A stretch of DNA of 64,000 nucleotides, from positions 1 to 64,000 of the forward strand of contig CAWUJH010000002.1 of the NCBI GenBank assembly GCA_963922875.1, given 5' to 3'. The stretch comes from Ketobacter sp963922875 (lineage in GTDB: Bacteria > Pseudomonadota > Gammaproteobacteria > Pseudomonadales > Ketobacteraceae). Shown here piece after piece: positions 8,402 through 17,936 of the stretch. Under the pieces are notes generated by a model. The model ran no database searches. It had not been told where the DNA came from and saw only the letters and a program-made list of their open reading frames with translations. The stretch's first letter is position 1. The number at the start of each line of letters is the position of its first letter. Position numbers and translations under genes: made by a program.

Positions 8402-10945
8402 GTGCTTGGAGGCAAGTTGCTGCATAATCTGAAAGACTGGCTTCGCTTGAGTTTGAGGGCTAACTGTCCGAAGGTTTGTTTAATAGTTTCATCAGTAATG
8501 CTTTTTTGTTTGATAGGGAGTTCACCGCCGCTGTTGGCATCAAGTGAAGTCGGTGATGGCCCGCTGGTTAATATTCCCGCAGTGGCTAACGGTATTGATT
8601 TGGCACCCTATCTTCATTATTGGCATGATAAGAATGAACCCTCAGGTTTAGCTCAAGCCCAGCAAGCGTTTCAGCTAGGCCAATTTTCCTTATTGCAATC
8701 AGCAATACCAAATTTAGGTTTCAGCGCCGGCTCTCACTGGTTTACGGTAACTCTAAAAAATGGTGTTGATGAATCTCGTCAGCTCTATTTGGAGATCGAT
8801 TACCCTATTCTTGATGAACTGGATTTACACTGTTTTAGTTCACTTGGTTTCTTGCGCTTTGAGTATAAAGGGGGAGACTCTGTTGAATATCAACAAAGGT
8901 TGGTAAAAGTTAGAAATTATCTGTTTCCATTAACGATGGAACCCTCTGAGATATTACACTGCTTCATTCGCGTAGGATCCACCAGTAATATTATTTTGCC
9001 TATCCGAGTTTACGATACTATTGCTTATTTTGAACGCAGTGAATTTGTAGATCGTAATTTAGGGGTCGTATACGGCATCGCCTTGGCTCTTATGTTGTAT
9101 TCGTTGATTCAATTAGTAGCGATCGGCGATCGCATGTACGTTTATTTTCTATTGCATGTAATGACCGGCGTTTGGTTTTTGACGTTGATGGATGGTTCAT
9201 TGGCAGAGCTTTGGATATCCTTAGGGTTGCAGAATGTCGCCATGCCCGTTGCCCTGGCTTTAACCAGCGCATCATTCGTCTGTTTTACTATTGAATTTTT
9301 AGAGATAAGGTCATTCAATTCGGTTTGGCACTGGCTGGGAAAAATACTTGTTGGTCTAAATTTAGCCATGGTTTTGGCGTTGGTATTTGTCTCTTTACGT
9401 TGGACTCTGGCAGGTATATCAGCGCTTATTTTAGTAGAATGTTTGTACAGTATTGGTGTTGGTATTCATCGCTGGATGGGGCAATATCGGCTCGCCATTA
9501 TCTACCTTACAGGTTTTGCCAGTTTGTTTGTTGTGGTCATTTGGATAGTGTTGAATTTGTTTGGGATTGAAGGCGATGTTCGTTGGGTAATCTACGGTGG
9601 GCATGTGGCCTGGATCTGTGAACTGTTTGTATTGTCTTTAGCGATGGGAATGAGGGCTCGTTCACTTGAAAAGGAGCACTTGGAACTGGGCCATCGAATG
9701 AAAATTATCGAGCGAATAAATAGCACAAAAACTGATTTTATCGCCAAGTTGAGTCATGAAATCAGGATTCCAGCCAATGGTGTATTGGGAATGGTAGAGC
9801 TACTGTTCAGAACGCCCATTGACAAAACTCAGCGGCATTACCTGGAGACTATTCGCAACGCCGGTAATGCATTGCTTAGCGTCACTCACGATGTTGTCGA
9901 TCATTCTCAATTAGATTCAGGTCAGGTAGCCTGCGCACGTCATCGCTTTAATTTGCAAATTCTGTTGGAAGAAATTTTTGCAATCTATGAATATGATTTA
10001 CTAAAAAAGAAAATTTCATTAGAGGGTGTCATCGATATAGGAACTCCATTAGATTTGGTGGGAGATGACATAAAAATTCGGCAGGTATTGTTAAATTTAG
10101 TTTTAAATGCCATAAAATTTACAGAATTTGGTGGCGTGAGTGTTTCTGTTTCTCTCACAGATCGTATCCATAATGATAATTTAATACTTCGATTTCAAGT
10201 GAGTGATACTGGTGTGGGTGTCGCACAAGCCGATCGAACAAAATTATTTCAGCGGTCTTCGCAACTCAGAGTAGAGTCAGATTACAATCAACCTAGTTTA
10301 GGGTTAGCCATTAGTAAACAGTTGGTAGAATTTATGGGTGGGGAAATGGGGGTGAAAACTGAGTTGGGAAAAGGCGCGTGTTTTTGGTTTGATCTGCCGG
10401 TGGAGTTTTCTGAGCATACTAGCGTTGCTGAACAGGAGCTTCATGTAAGCTGTGGTTTGTCCATCAATGAAGAGACACCCGCAATCATTCCTGATAACAA
10501 TAGTTTAGTAGCTACTAATTCTGAGTCTAAGCTAGTTGACATTGGTTGTGAGAGGACGGCTAAATTATTGGTGGTAGAGGATAATCCGATTAATCAGAAT
10601 GTTATTGTGGAATTTCTCAAGAAATTACAGTTGGTAGCCGATGTGGTTGATAATGGCCAGCAAGCATTTGATAAAGTGAAGCAAGCAGACTTTGATTATG
10701 ATTTGATTCTGATGGACTGCGAAACTCCGGTAATGAACGGGTATGATTCGGCGGTTAATATTCGCCAATGGCAAGAACAAAATAATCGAGATATTACGCC
10801 GATCATAGCACTTTCAGCACATACATTAAAAGAGTATCGAGACCTGGCAATAGAGGCGGGAATGGTGGATTTTATTTCAAAGCCCATCACGTTAAAAACC
10901 TTAAGGGATCAATTAGCCCTTCATATAACGGTTCCCGAACTTTAA
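8402..10945 (+). CDS. Hybrid histidine kinase with 7TM DISM-type sensory module
   Basis: The 847-residue protein starts at GTG and has a signal/TM segment at about 25-47. A periplasmic beta-sandwich region (about 55-215) and seven closely spaced TM helices (about 220-420) follow, the 7TMR-DISM arrangement. The kinase core has an H-box with His452 (KLSHEIRIPANG), an N-box (LLNLVLNAIKF), a G1 box (DTGVGVAQ) and a G2-like box (LGLAISKQLVE). A receiver domain at the end has the phospho-acceptor Asp772 (LILMDCETPVMNG). This is the general plan of RetS/LadS-like sensors. No dedicated regulator is adjacent apart from the AraC gene, so its output partner is unknown. Confidence 0.92.
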   Translation: MLGGKLLHNLKDWLRLSLRANCPKVCLIVSSVMLFCLIGSSPPLLASSEVGDGPLVNIPAVANGIDLAPYLHYWHDKNEPSGLAQAQQAFQLGQFSLLQSAIPNLGFSAGSHWFTVTLKNGVDESRQLYLEIDYPILDELDLHCFSSLGFLRFEYKGGDSVEYQQRLVKVRNYLFPLTMEPSEILHCFIRVGSTSNIILPIRVYDTIAYFERSEFVDRNLGVVYGIALALMLYSLIQLVAIGDRMYVYFLLHVMTGVWFLTLMDGSLAELWISLGLQNVAMPVALALTSASFVCFTIEFLEIRSFNSVWHWLGKILVGLNLAMVLALVFVSLRWTLAGISALILVECLYSIGVGIHRWMGQYRLAIIYLTGFASLFVVVIWIVLNLFGIEGDVRWVIYGGHVAWICELFVLSLAMGMRARSLEKEHLELGHRMKIIERINSTKTDFIAKLSHEIRIPANGVLGMVELLFRTPIDKTQRHYLETIRNAGNALLSVTHDVVDHSQLDSGQVACARHRFNLQILLEEIFAIYEYDLLKKKISLEGVIDIGTPLDLVGDDIKIRQVLLNLVLNAIKFTEFGGVSVSVSLTDRIHNDNLILRFQVSDTGVGVAQADRTKLFQRSSQLRVESDYNQPSLGLAISKQLVEFMGGEMGVKTELGKGACFWFDLPVEFSEHTSVAEQELHVSCGLSINEETPAIIPDNNSLVATNSESKLVDIGCERTAKLLVVEDNPINQNVIVEFLKKLQLVADVVDNGQQAFDKVKQADFDYDLILMDCETPVMNGYDSAVNIRQWQEQNNRDITPIIALSAHTLKEYRDLAIEAGMVDFISKPITLKTLRDQLALHITVPEL

Positions 10946-10993
10946 TATTTATGCTCATCAACACGGGTGTGCGTTGCTGAGCTTGAGGTGGAA

Positions 10994-12025
10994 ATGAAAG
11001 ATAGGTTGGTAACAGCGGCGATTATTCCGGCTATCTTAGATTTAGCCATTAAAAACAGAGTGCAAGCCGATAAGATATTTTCCAATGCCAATGTGGATCC
11101 TGCCGTGGTCAATCAATCAGGCACTTTTATCAGCGTTACTCAGCTGCTTCAATTGCTGGATTCTGCCTACGAGGAAGTGAATAGGCAAAGTTTTGGATTA
11201 TTACTTGGAGACTCAATTCATTACCACAGTCTTGATTTGGTTGGACAGCTTGTGGCAACCAGCAGTACTGTGGAGCAAGCGCTCGATGCGCTGTTTAGGT
11301 TTAAAGATTTAGTGCTTCCCTACACCACCTTTGATTTAAGGGTGGAGGGTGAAAATGCTATATTGGTATTCGCAGTAGATAAATTTGTGGTAAAGCAGAA
11401 TTGGCCGCTGCACCACGAAATAATTGCTGCGGCTACCCACTCTATTGCCAAAGCTTTAGTGCCAGGAGGCCTCCCTCTAGTTAAGGTCTGCTTTGCCCAT
11501 ACTCAACCTGAATATTTGGCTGATTACCACCGAATCTTTGATGCGCCGATAGTCTTCGAAAATGCTTTTAATGCTTTGGTATTCAGGCATCAGCTGTTAC
11601 AAGAAAAATTGTTGACTGCTTACCCGGAGTACCACCAAGGGGTGAAAATACTAGCAAAAGAGAAACTTAAATCCATAGAAAGCTATGAAAGCTTAAGTAA
11701 CAAGGTAACGCATTACATTAATTTTAACCTTGGACTAAAGCCGACTTTGCTGGAAGATGTGGCACAAAACTTCAGCATGACGCCACGCACTCTGCAGCGG
11801 AAGCTAAAGTTGGAATTCACGTCTTTCGTCCAGCTCCGGGATGCTTGTCGCCATCGCCGAGCATTGCGTGATTTAGCCGATCCTAAGATTGATATTGATA
11901 GCTTGGCTGAATTGTTAGGGTTCTCGGATACTTCAAATTTCTATCATGCTTTTAGACGTTGGCAGGGAGTTTCTCCCGGTGAGTATCGTCGGAAAGTGCT
12001 GCAGAACGATGACAGGGATAGATAA
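10994..12025 (+). CDS. AraC family transcriptional regulator (Arabinose_bd + HTH_18 type)
   Basis: The C-terminal third carries the double helix-turn-helix of AraC proteins: LEDVAQNFSMTPRTLQRKLK for the first and IDSLAELLGFSDTSNFYHAF for the second, then WQGVSPGEYR. The N-terminal ~190 residues resemble the ligand-binding part of the OruR/ArgR-like AraC branch. I choose the ATG at 10994, which has a GAGGTGG ribosome site just upstream; an in-frame GTG at 10967 has none. It follows the hybrid kinase by about 50 bases and converges on glk. The ligand and targets are not evident from the sequence. Confidence 0.88.
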   Translation: MKDRLVTAAIIPAILDLAIKNRVQADKIFSNANVDPAVVNQSGTFISVTQLLQLLDSAYEEVNRQSFGLLLGDSIHYHSLDLVGQLVATSSTVEQALDALFRFKDLVLPYTTFDLRVEGENAILVFAVDKFVVKQNWPLHHEIIAAATHSIAKALVPGGLPLVKVCFAHTQPEYLADYHRIFDAPIVFENAFNALVFRHQLLQEKLLTAYPEYHQGVKILAKEKLKSIESYESLSNKVTHYINFNLGLKPTLLEDVAQNFSMTPRTLQRKLKLEFTSFVQLRDACRHRRALRDLADPKIDIDSLAELLGFSDTSNFYHAFRRWQGVSPGEYRRKVLQNDDRDR

Positions 12026-12065
12026 TGTTGATGCTCATAAGGCGCTTTATAAATGTTTTCATACG

Positions 12066-13001
12066 CTAGCACATCATTTGCCGCAGAAATTCAATTCCGC
12101 CGTGTAGCGGTGCGTCTGGCTCATGACACATTGCGATGGGAACCTGTTCAAGGCGATTAATGTACTCGCTTTTTTTCGCCAGGTAAGCAATATTTTCTGC
12201 TTTTTGAAAAAAAGGCTCGATTTTGGGAGGGATCCCACCACAGATTATGACGCCACCCCATGCAACAAATTGCAGGACAAGATCGCCAGCTTCAGCAAAA
12301 ATTGCTTGCGTAAACAAATCAATGCATTGTGCATGCACAGAAGAGGCGTCGGCCAGTGCTAAGCGACTAATCGTCTCGTTCGATACTGGTTGTGCTTCAG
12401 GAAACATAGCCTGAAATAGTGATGGCAGACCACTGCCTGAGAACCAATTTTCACGGCTAAGTGGACGATTGTTTTGTTGCCAATGACGCTGAATCAGGTC
12501 TGCGCTTAGTGCGTTGAAGGGTGCTATGGTCTTATGTCCACCTTCGGTGCCGACTATAACCGGTGGTTTGCCAGGTAGTATGCAAGCCTCTCCCAAGCCG
12601 GTTCCTGGGCTCACAATGGCAACAGGCAACGACAAGTCCAGGCTGGCACCCTTTAAAAACTTAAGCTTTGTTTGAAGCATTGGAGATACCATGCCCCAGG
12701 CGGTAGCCTCGAGGTCGTTAATCAACACGGCCTTTTTGAAGCCTTTATCATAAAGTTGATCGGTATCCACTAACCAGGGCAAATTGGTCATTTGGCAGCG
12801 TTTGTGTCGTTCAACCGGTCCGGCAATTGCGATGACCGCGTGTTTCAGATTGCCTGTGGAATTAAGGAATTCTTTCAAGAGAGAATCGAAAGATAAATAA
12901 TCTCGATTCATTTTAAGTGCACGCTTTACGATTTGATAGTTTTCATCTACCAAAGCAAGCTGGGTTTTGGTGCCGCCTATATCTGCAAGTAATGAAACCA
13001 T
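12066..13001 (-). CDS. glk: Glucokinase (Glk family)
   Basis: The 311-residue protein matches the bacterial Glk family rather than ROK repressors. It has an N-terminal ATP-phosphate motif (LLADIGGTKTQLAL), the catalytic Asp96 (LINDLEATAWG), GTGLGEA and the sugar-site region GTEGGHKTIAPFN. It phosphorylates glucose to glucose-6-phosphate in the cytoplasm. It is transcribed divergently from the PfkB kinase/gap pair across a 160-base gap, which suggests shared control of glucose entry and lower glycolysis. No separate glucose transporter is seen nearby. Confidence 0.93.
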   Translation of the reverse strand: MVSLLADIGGTKTQLALVDENYQIVKRALKMNRDYLSFDSLLKEFLNSTGNLKHAVIAIAGPVERHKRCQMTNLPWLVDTDQLYDKGFKKAVLINDLEATAWGMVSPMLQTKLKFLKGASLDLSLPVAIVSPGTGLGEACILPGKPPVIVGTEGGHKTIAPFNALSADLIQRHWQQNNRPLSRENWFSGSGLPSLFQAMFPEAQPVSNETISRLALADASSVHAQCIDLFTQAIFAEAGDLVLQFVAWGGVIICGGIPPKIEPFFQKAENIAYLAKKSEYINRLEQVPIAMCHEPDAPLHGGIEFLRQMMC

Positions 13002-13161
13002 GAATGTTTAAATAAATGTCATAATAGAATTGTCCACAGAATATAAGTGGTTGGGATTCTACACTTGGTTGCATGTCATAATTTAAGGGTATATGTTTAC
13101 AACAAGTTTGTACAAGAGCAAGTTGTATCTTTCCTGACCGAACTAATAGGTTTTTATCATA

Positions 13162-14145
13162 ATGTACGAAGTCGTAACCATTGGCAGTGCAATTGTGGAT
13201 CAATTTGCGGACACTGATTCCGAGTTGATACAAATTCAGACGAGTACAAGCAGCCAAAAATTGATTGCGTTCCCCTTGGGTAGTAAATTGTTGATTAGGG
13301 ATTTGAACCTCATGATTGGAGGAGGGGGAACCAACTCCGCAGTATGTTTTGCGCGTTTAGGATTTAAAACAGCCTACTTGGGTAAGGTGGGTGAAGACAG
13401 CAATGGCGATGCGATTATCAATTGCCTGAAGAATGAAAATGTTGATTTTATTGGTCCCAGAGAAGGGGTCTCAGGAACTTCAATCATTCTTAACAGCTTT
13501 GCTAATGATCGTACAATATTAACCTTTAAAGGTGCCAACAACAGGTTAACCGCGTCAGAGCTGCCCAAGTTCGAGTCACCCTGGATTTATCTGTCCAGCA
13601 TGCTTGAACAAAGCCTGGATACAGTGGTTAATTATTTATCCCAGAGCAAGCACAGGGTGGCATTCAATCCCAGCAACTATCAGGCGGAAAGGGGTTACCA
13701 AGCATTTGCTCAATTACTGAATAACACTGACTTGCTGATTATGAATAAGGAAGAAGCCTGTTTATTCATGCAACCGCAGGAAAGTAACCCAACGCTAAAA
13801 TTATTGTTTGAACTACTGTCACAACTTCCCCCTAAACTGTTTGTTATTACGGATGGCGCAGAAGGCGCTTATGTTTGTGATCGCAATAATATCCTCCATG
13901 GAGTACCCATGGAGGATATAGAGGTTCTTGAGACAACAGGCGCTGGGGATGCATTTGGTGCTACGTTTACGGCAGCCATGATAAAAGAGCTCCCGGTGGA
14001 ATTGGCGCTTCATATGGCCATGACCAATTCAGAGTCAGTATTGAAATATCAGGGTGCAAAGGAAAAACTTTTAACGCTTGCCGAATTAGACCAAGTGGTT
14101 GCAACGTCTCAGCGAGTTATAAAAGTGCGTGAATTTTCTAACTAG
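13162..14145 (+). CDS. PfkB family carbohydrate/nucleoside kinase
   Basis: The 327-residue protein has both PfkB signatures: the glycine-rich LMIGGGGTNSAVCFARLG at about 50-67 and the anion-hole/catalytic TTGAGDAFGATF with Asp263. The family covers ribokinase, fructokinase, adenosine kinase and minor 6-phosphofructokinases. The substrate cannot be read from the sequence. Its position 14 bases upstream of gap and divergent from glk suggests a sugar or sugar-phosphate substrate (inference). The coding sequence contains a long perfect inverted repeat at 13889-13919, just before the catalytic motif. Confidence 0.88.
   Translation: MYEVVTIGSAIVDQFADTDSELIQIQTSTSSQKLIAFPLGSKLLIRDLNLMIGGGGTNSAVCFARLGFKTAYLGKVGEDSNGDAIINCLKNENVDFIGPREGVSGTSIILNSFANDRTILTFKGANNRLTASELPKFESPWIYLSSMLEQSLDTVVNYLSQSKHRVAFNPSNYQAERGYQAFAQLLNNTDLLIMNKEEACLFMQPQESNPTLKLLFELLSQLPPKLFVITDGAEGAYVCDRNNILHGVPMEDIEVLETTGAGDAFGATFTAAMIKELPVELALHMAMTNSESVLKYQGAKEKLLTLAELDQVVATSQRVIKVREFSN
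13889..13919. repeat. Perfect 13-bp inverted repeat inside the PfkB gene
   Basis: The arms ATATCCTCCATGG and CCATGGAGGATAT are exact reverse complements separated by a five-base loop AGTAC. The structure lies entirely inside the coding region, about 30 bases before the codons of the catalytic GAGD motif. No T-run follows, so it does not look like a normal terminator. Confidence 0.9.
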
Positions 14146-14159
14146 GTTCGAGGTGTAAA

Positions 14160-15161
14160 ATGAAAAAGATAGCGATTAATGGATTAGGCCGAATTGGGCG
14201 TTTAATGTTAAGGCATTATATAGAAAGTCGTCCTAGCGAATATGAAATAGTCGCCCTGAACGATTTGGTGAATATTGATAATATTGCCTACCTGTTAAAA
14301 TATGATTCAGTACATGGGCGCTTTAATGGTTCGGTAACCTTTACCGATGAGCAGCTAGTGCTAAATGATGTGAAAATCAATTTCTATCACGAATCGGATC
14401 CTCATAAGCTCCCGTGGGATAAATTAGGCATTGATCTTGTCATTGATTGCACGGGTGTCTTTACCCATCACGATAAAGCTCAATTTCATATGGAAGCAGG
14501 TGCCAAGAAGGTGCTAATCAGTGCGCCTTCTGAAACGGCGGATATGACTTTGGTGCTAGGTGCTAACGAGGCCGATTACGATGGCACAAAGCATCATATT
14601 GTTTCAAATGCCTCCTGTACGACAAATTCCTTAGCCCCGGTGCTTAAAGTATTGAATAATGCTTTCGGTATTGAGAGCGCGATGGTGACTACGGTCCATG
14701 CCTACACTGTGTCTCAGGGAATGGTTGACGAACCGTCAAAAAAATTCATTCGTGGCAGGGCTGGGGCCATTAATATTATTCCGACCAGCACGGGTTCGGA
14801 TAAGGCTACGGAACTGGTATTACCTGAATTAAAAGGCAAATTATCGGCACTCGCATTGCGTGTTCCTGTTCCAGATGGAGCAATTACTGAAATTGTTGCT
14901 GTGGTAAACAGCAAGGTGACGGCAGAACAAATTAATGAAACGCTGCGTTCGGCGGCCAATGAGAGCTTGTCTGGCATTCTGGATTACTGCGATGAACCTA
15001 TTGCATCGACAGATATTTTGGGTGATACGCACTCTGGTATAGTCCATGGGTTATCTACGCGGGTTGTTAATGGCAACATGATCAAAGTCCAGGTCTGGTA
15101 TGACAATGAGGTGGGTTATGCCTGCCGTTTGCTGGATGTCGCTGGTTTGATGTTGGTATAA
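14160..15161 (+). CDS. gap: Glyceraldehyde-3-phosphate dehydrogenase, type I
   Basis: The enzyme oxidises glyceraldehyde-3-phosphate to 1,3-bisphosphoglycerate. The 333 residues show the Rossmann motif NGLGRIGR, Asp35 after the second strand (ALNDL, the usual NAD-preferring residue) and catalytic Cys153 in SNASCTTNSLAP. The downstream TVHAYT and the C-terminal WYDNEVGYACR are also present. It follows the PfkB gene after 14 bases on the same strand, so the two are probably one transcript. Whether this is the main glycolytic copy or a second gap cannot be settled from this window. Confidence 0.96.
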   Translation: MKKIAINGLGRIGRLMLRHYIESRPSEYEIVALNDLVNIDNIAYLLKYDSVHGRFNGSVTFTDEQLVLNDVKINFYHESDPHKLPWDKLGIDLVIDCTGVFTHHDKAQFHMEAGAKKVLISAPSETADMTLVLGANEADYDGTKHHIVSNASCTTNSLAPVLKVLNNAFGIESAMVTTVHAYTVSQGMVDEPSKKFIRGRAGAINIIPTSTGSDKATELVLPELKGKLSALALRVPVPDGAITEIVAVVNSKVTAEQINETLRSAANESLSGILDYCDEPIASTDILGDTHSGIVHGLSTRVVNGNMIKVQVWYDNEVGYACRLLDVAGLMLV

Positions 15162-15211
15162 CGCCTTGTATGGTCAAGCTGATGTTTCATTAAAGACTAT
15201 TTGCAACTCAG

Positions 15212-16582
15212 TTATAAAACATTCGCTTGTTTAATAAATTGACGGCGTTCAGATGGGTTGGGTATTTGCCTGGACAAAGACACTATTAGATCTGGAAGGC
15301 TGGATGAGCGTTGGGAATGTCTGACAATCATTCTGCCTGCAAGTGGACCCAGGTAAAAGGCGAGCAAACGCTTTAAGTCAGTTTCAACTTTGGCGGTTAG
15401 TCGCTTTTGAGTTTTTAATGAATCTTGATCCCCAAGCTGAGGTTCAACCGTTATTGGTTTTGAGACAATAGGGGCTAGCTTGGGGGTAGGTTCCTGACAG
15501 TTCTCCACCAGAGAACGCATAAATTGACTACGTTCCTTTTCGCTCGGAATATGCATCGAAAGCTCAGATAACAGTTCATCCAGGGAGCCCGAAGTGTTGC
15601 AGGTTTTTCTAACCAAATGTTTGGCAAGTGGCCCTATATGGCGAGCGAGAGAAGTTTCAACATTGCTTAGCAATTTCTGGTTCCACAGTTTAGAGGTTAG
15701 ATCGGATAAGTCTTCCTCTATAGTGTTGTCAAGGGGTTCCAACGGTGCGAAGGTTTCTTCTCGTGCACTATTAAATTCTTCGATAGTCTTTAAAGCAGCA
15801 GCAAACTCATCAGCCGTCTGAAAGCGATTGTTCGGTGCTTTATTTAATGCCTTACGTAGAACACCTTTCAGGTCAGTAATGCTCTGTTCGCTGAGTCCCG
15901 AAAGATCGTTTAATAAATCCAGATTTTGTTCTAGGGTGGTTTCTGGATTTGGTCGGCATTGAGTTAACAATTCGTAATATAATACGGCGACACTATACAG
16001 ATCAGAACGGCTATCGGTGGCTTCCCCTGCTAATCCTTCCGGTGACATGTAAACGGGAGTACCCATCACAAAGCCCTGGCTTGAAGAGCCAGTTTGCTCC
16101 ATATGCGCGACACCAAAATCGGTAACTTTTACCTGGCCGTTTTTCAACAGAACTATGTTGGCAGGCTTTATATCACGATGGACAATTTTTTTCTCATGGG
16201 CGTGTGCTAGGGCTGCTAGAATTTCCGTGCATATTTTAGTGGCCCTACTCACCGGTAATACCTGACTTTGTCGCAATAGAACCTTAAGTTCCGTACCTTC
16301 CAGATACTCCATTACGATGTAAGGCTGATGGTCATAACCAAAGTCGAACACGGTGGTGATATTCGGATGATGGCAGCGGGCAGCCGCTTTGGCCTCATGG
16401 AGAAAGCGCTTTTCTGCATGAGTGCGATCTTCCGTCGATTTCAAATTGTCGTGTAATACTTTTATTGCTACCCAGCGTTCAATCTGACTATCGTAGGCTT
16501 TGTAAACAATGCCCATAGCACCACGACCAAGAAGAGAGTCCACTTGGTATTTTGCGATTCGTTCTGGAAGTGTTTCGTTCAT
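15212..16582 (-). CDS. Hanks-type Ser/Thr protein kinase with two C-terminal repeat modules
   Basis: The kinase domain (about residues 10-270) is complete: glycine loop GRGAMGIVYKA, Lys41 (VAIKVL), His135-Arg136-Asp137 with Asn142 (VHRDIKPANIV), Asp155-Phe-Gly, and a GTPVYMSPE activation segment. No TM helix is visible, so it should be cytoplasmic. After an acidic linker come two copies of a ~50-residue module at about 308-358 and 399-451. Each opens with VETxL, has a GPLA core and ends with E-R-x-Q-F. The same module ends the neighbouring kinase. It lies 271 bases downstream of that kinase, so it may have its own promoter. Confidence 0.92.
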   Translation of the reverse strand: MNETLPERIAKYQVDSLLGRGAMGIVYKAYDSQIERWVAIKVLHDNLKSTEDRTHAEKRFLHEAKAAARCHHPNITTVFDFGYDHQPYIVMEYLEGTELKVLLRQSQVLPVSRATKICTEILAALAHAHEKKIVHRDIKPANIVLLKNGQVKVTDFGVAHMEQTGSSSQGFVMGTPVYMSPEGLAGEATDSRSDLYSVAVLYYELLTQCRPNPETTLEQNLDLLNDLSGLSEQSITDLKGVLRKALNKAPNNRFQTADEFAAALKTIEEFNSAREETFAPLEPLDNTIEEDLSDLTSKLWNQKLLSNVETSLARHIGPLAKHLVRKTCNTSGSLDELLSELSMHIPSEKERSQFMRSLVENCQEPTPKLAPIVSKPITVEPQLGDQDSLKTQKRLTAKVETDLKRLLAFYLGPLAGRMIVRHSQRSSSLPDLIVSLSRQIPNPSERRQFIKQANVL

Positions 16583-16853
16583 CTCAAATTTACCGTCATT
16601 GTCAAGGTACGTTATTGGGTAACGTTCAGGTTTCCATTGTCAATTTGGCAGACGGGACGAAGGGTGTCTAATTTCTAGTTGTTTTGGTTCAGACCAGTAT
16701 TACTGCATTCGGCCAACGTATCTGTTTCTATCGAATTAATCCTAGGGGTTAACTCATTCGGTGGTGATTCTAACAGTTAATGTTCTTAAAAAATGTTAAC
16801 GCGCACAAAATATTGTATAAAAGTTGCAATTGCATGACTACCGAAGCTTTTAT

Positions 16854-17936
16854 TCAGCGGCGCTTGGCTGCGAGTTCTCGTGCCAGCTTTTTGCTGAGCT
16901 CTTGAAATTGGGCACGTTCATCTAAGGTAGGTATATGTTTGGAAAGAAACTGTATGGTCTGCTCAATGTTTGTACTTATTCTGCTGTAGCGTTTAATCAG
17001 AGGCTTTGCAATAGGGCCAACAAAAATGCTGAATAATGGCTCAAGATTAGGCAAGGAATCGAAACGAGGGCTAGTGACTACCGAGGCTAGGTTTGTTTGC
17101 GGTACTTCACTCAGGATTTTTAGATTGCGGACATGATGCAAAAAGGATCGGGCTGACTGGAAGCGCTTATTTTGATCATGCTGAAGAGCTTTCCTAAGGA
17201 TAGGCTTTAATTCTCGCGCCAAAGAAGTCGGGATGTGAGAAAAAGAACTGAGTTGATTTAGATTGGCTTCCAAGCTCAGGTGCCGAAAGGGACGACGTCG
17301 GGTGAGCATTTCAAAAAATAATACACCAACACTGAAGAGGTCGGTTCGGAGGTCGATGGTGTCATTACGCAGCGCTTCCGGGGACATGTAGTTTGGCGTT
17401 CCTGCTGCTTTATTCTCCAGGTTCTTCCAGCTTTGCATATGGGCTAGACCAAAATCTGAAAGTTTTATTACACCCTCATCATTGATCAGTATATTGGATG
17501 GCTTAATATCGCGGTGAATAATGCCTTTGTCATGTGCATGAGATAAGGCTTCCAACATCTCAATGCACACTTTAGCTGCCATTGCTGGCTTGATAGCTGG
17601 TGTTTGTGCGATTAACGACTTAAGTTCACGACCTTCAAAATATTCCATCACCAAATAGGGGAATTTGTCCTCGCCAAAATCGAACAAGGTGACAATGTTG
17701 GGGTGAGAGCAGCGAGCAGCAATCCGCGCTTCTCTCAGGAAGCACATATTCATTTTTTGCTGACTGACAGTCGGCTGTAAATCTTGGTGTAACACTTTAA
17801 TGGCAACTGATCGGTTGATATGACAATCATGTGCTTTGTACACAACGCCCTTAGCGCCATAGCCAATGACTCGTTCTATATTGTATTTGGCAATGTGCTT
17901 GGGTAATGGTATTGCACTTTTAATTGTCGGATTCAT
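16854..17936 (-). CDS. Hanks-type Ser/Thr protein kinase with one C-terminal repeat module
   Basis: The 360-residue protein has a full kinase core: GYGAKGVVYKA, Lys47 (VAIKVL), HRD 141-143 with Asn148 (IHRDIKPSNIL), DFG 161-163 and GTPNYMSPE. The C-terminus (about 295-350) holds one copy of the GPIA...DERAQF module found twice in the next kinase. No TM helix is seen. Its start lies 17 bases inside the end of the haem-HAMP sensor gene on the same strand. This tight coupling suggests that the membrane sensor and the kinase are made together and work together (inference). Confidence 0.92.
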   Translation of the reverse strand: MNPTIKSAIPLPKHIAKYNIERVIGYGAKGVVYKAHDCHINRSVAIKVLHQDLQPTVSQQKMNMCFLREARIAARCSHPNIVTLFDFGEDKFPYLVMEYFEGRELKSLIAQTPAIKPAMAAKVCIEMLEALSHAHDKGIIHRDIKPSNILINDEGVIKLSDFGLAHMQSWKNLENKAAGTPNYMSPEALRNDTIDLRTDLFSVGVLFFEMLTRRRPFRHLSLEANLNQLSSFSHIPTSLARELKPILRKALQHDQNKRFQSARSFLHHVRNLKILSEVPQTNLASVVTSPRFDSLPNLEPLFSIFVGPIAKPLIKRYSRISTNIEQTIQFLSKHIPTLDERAQFQELSKKLARELAAKRR

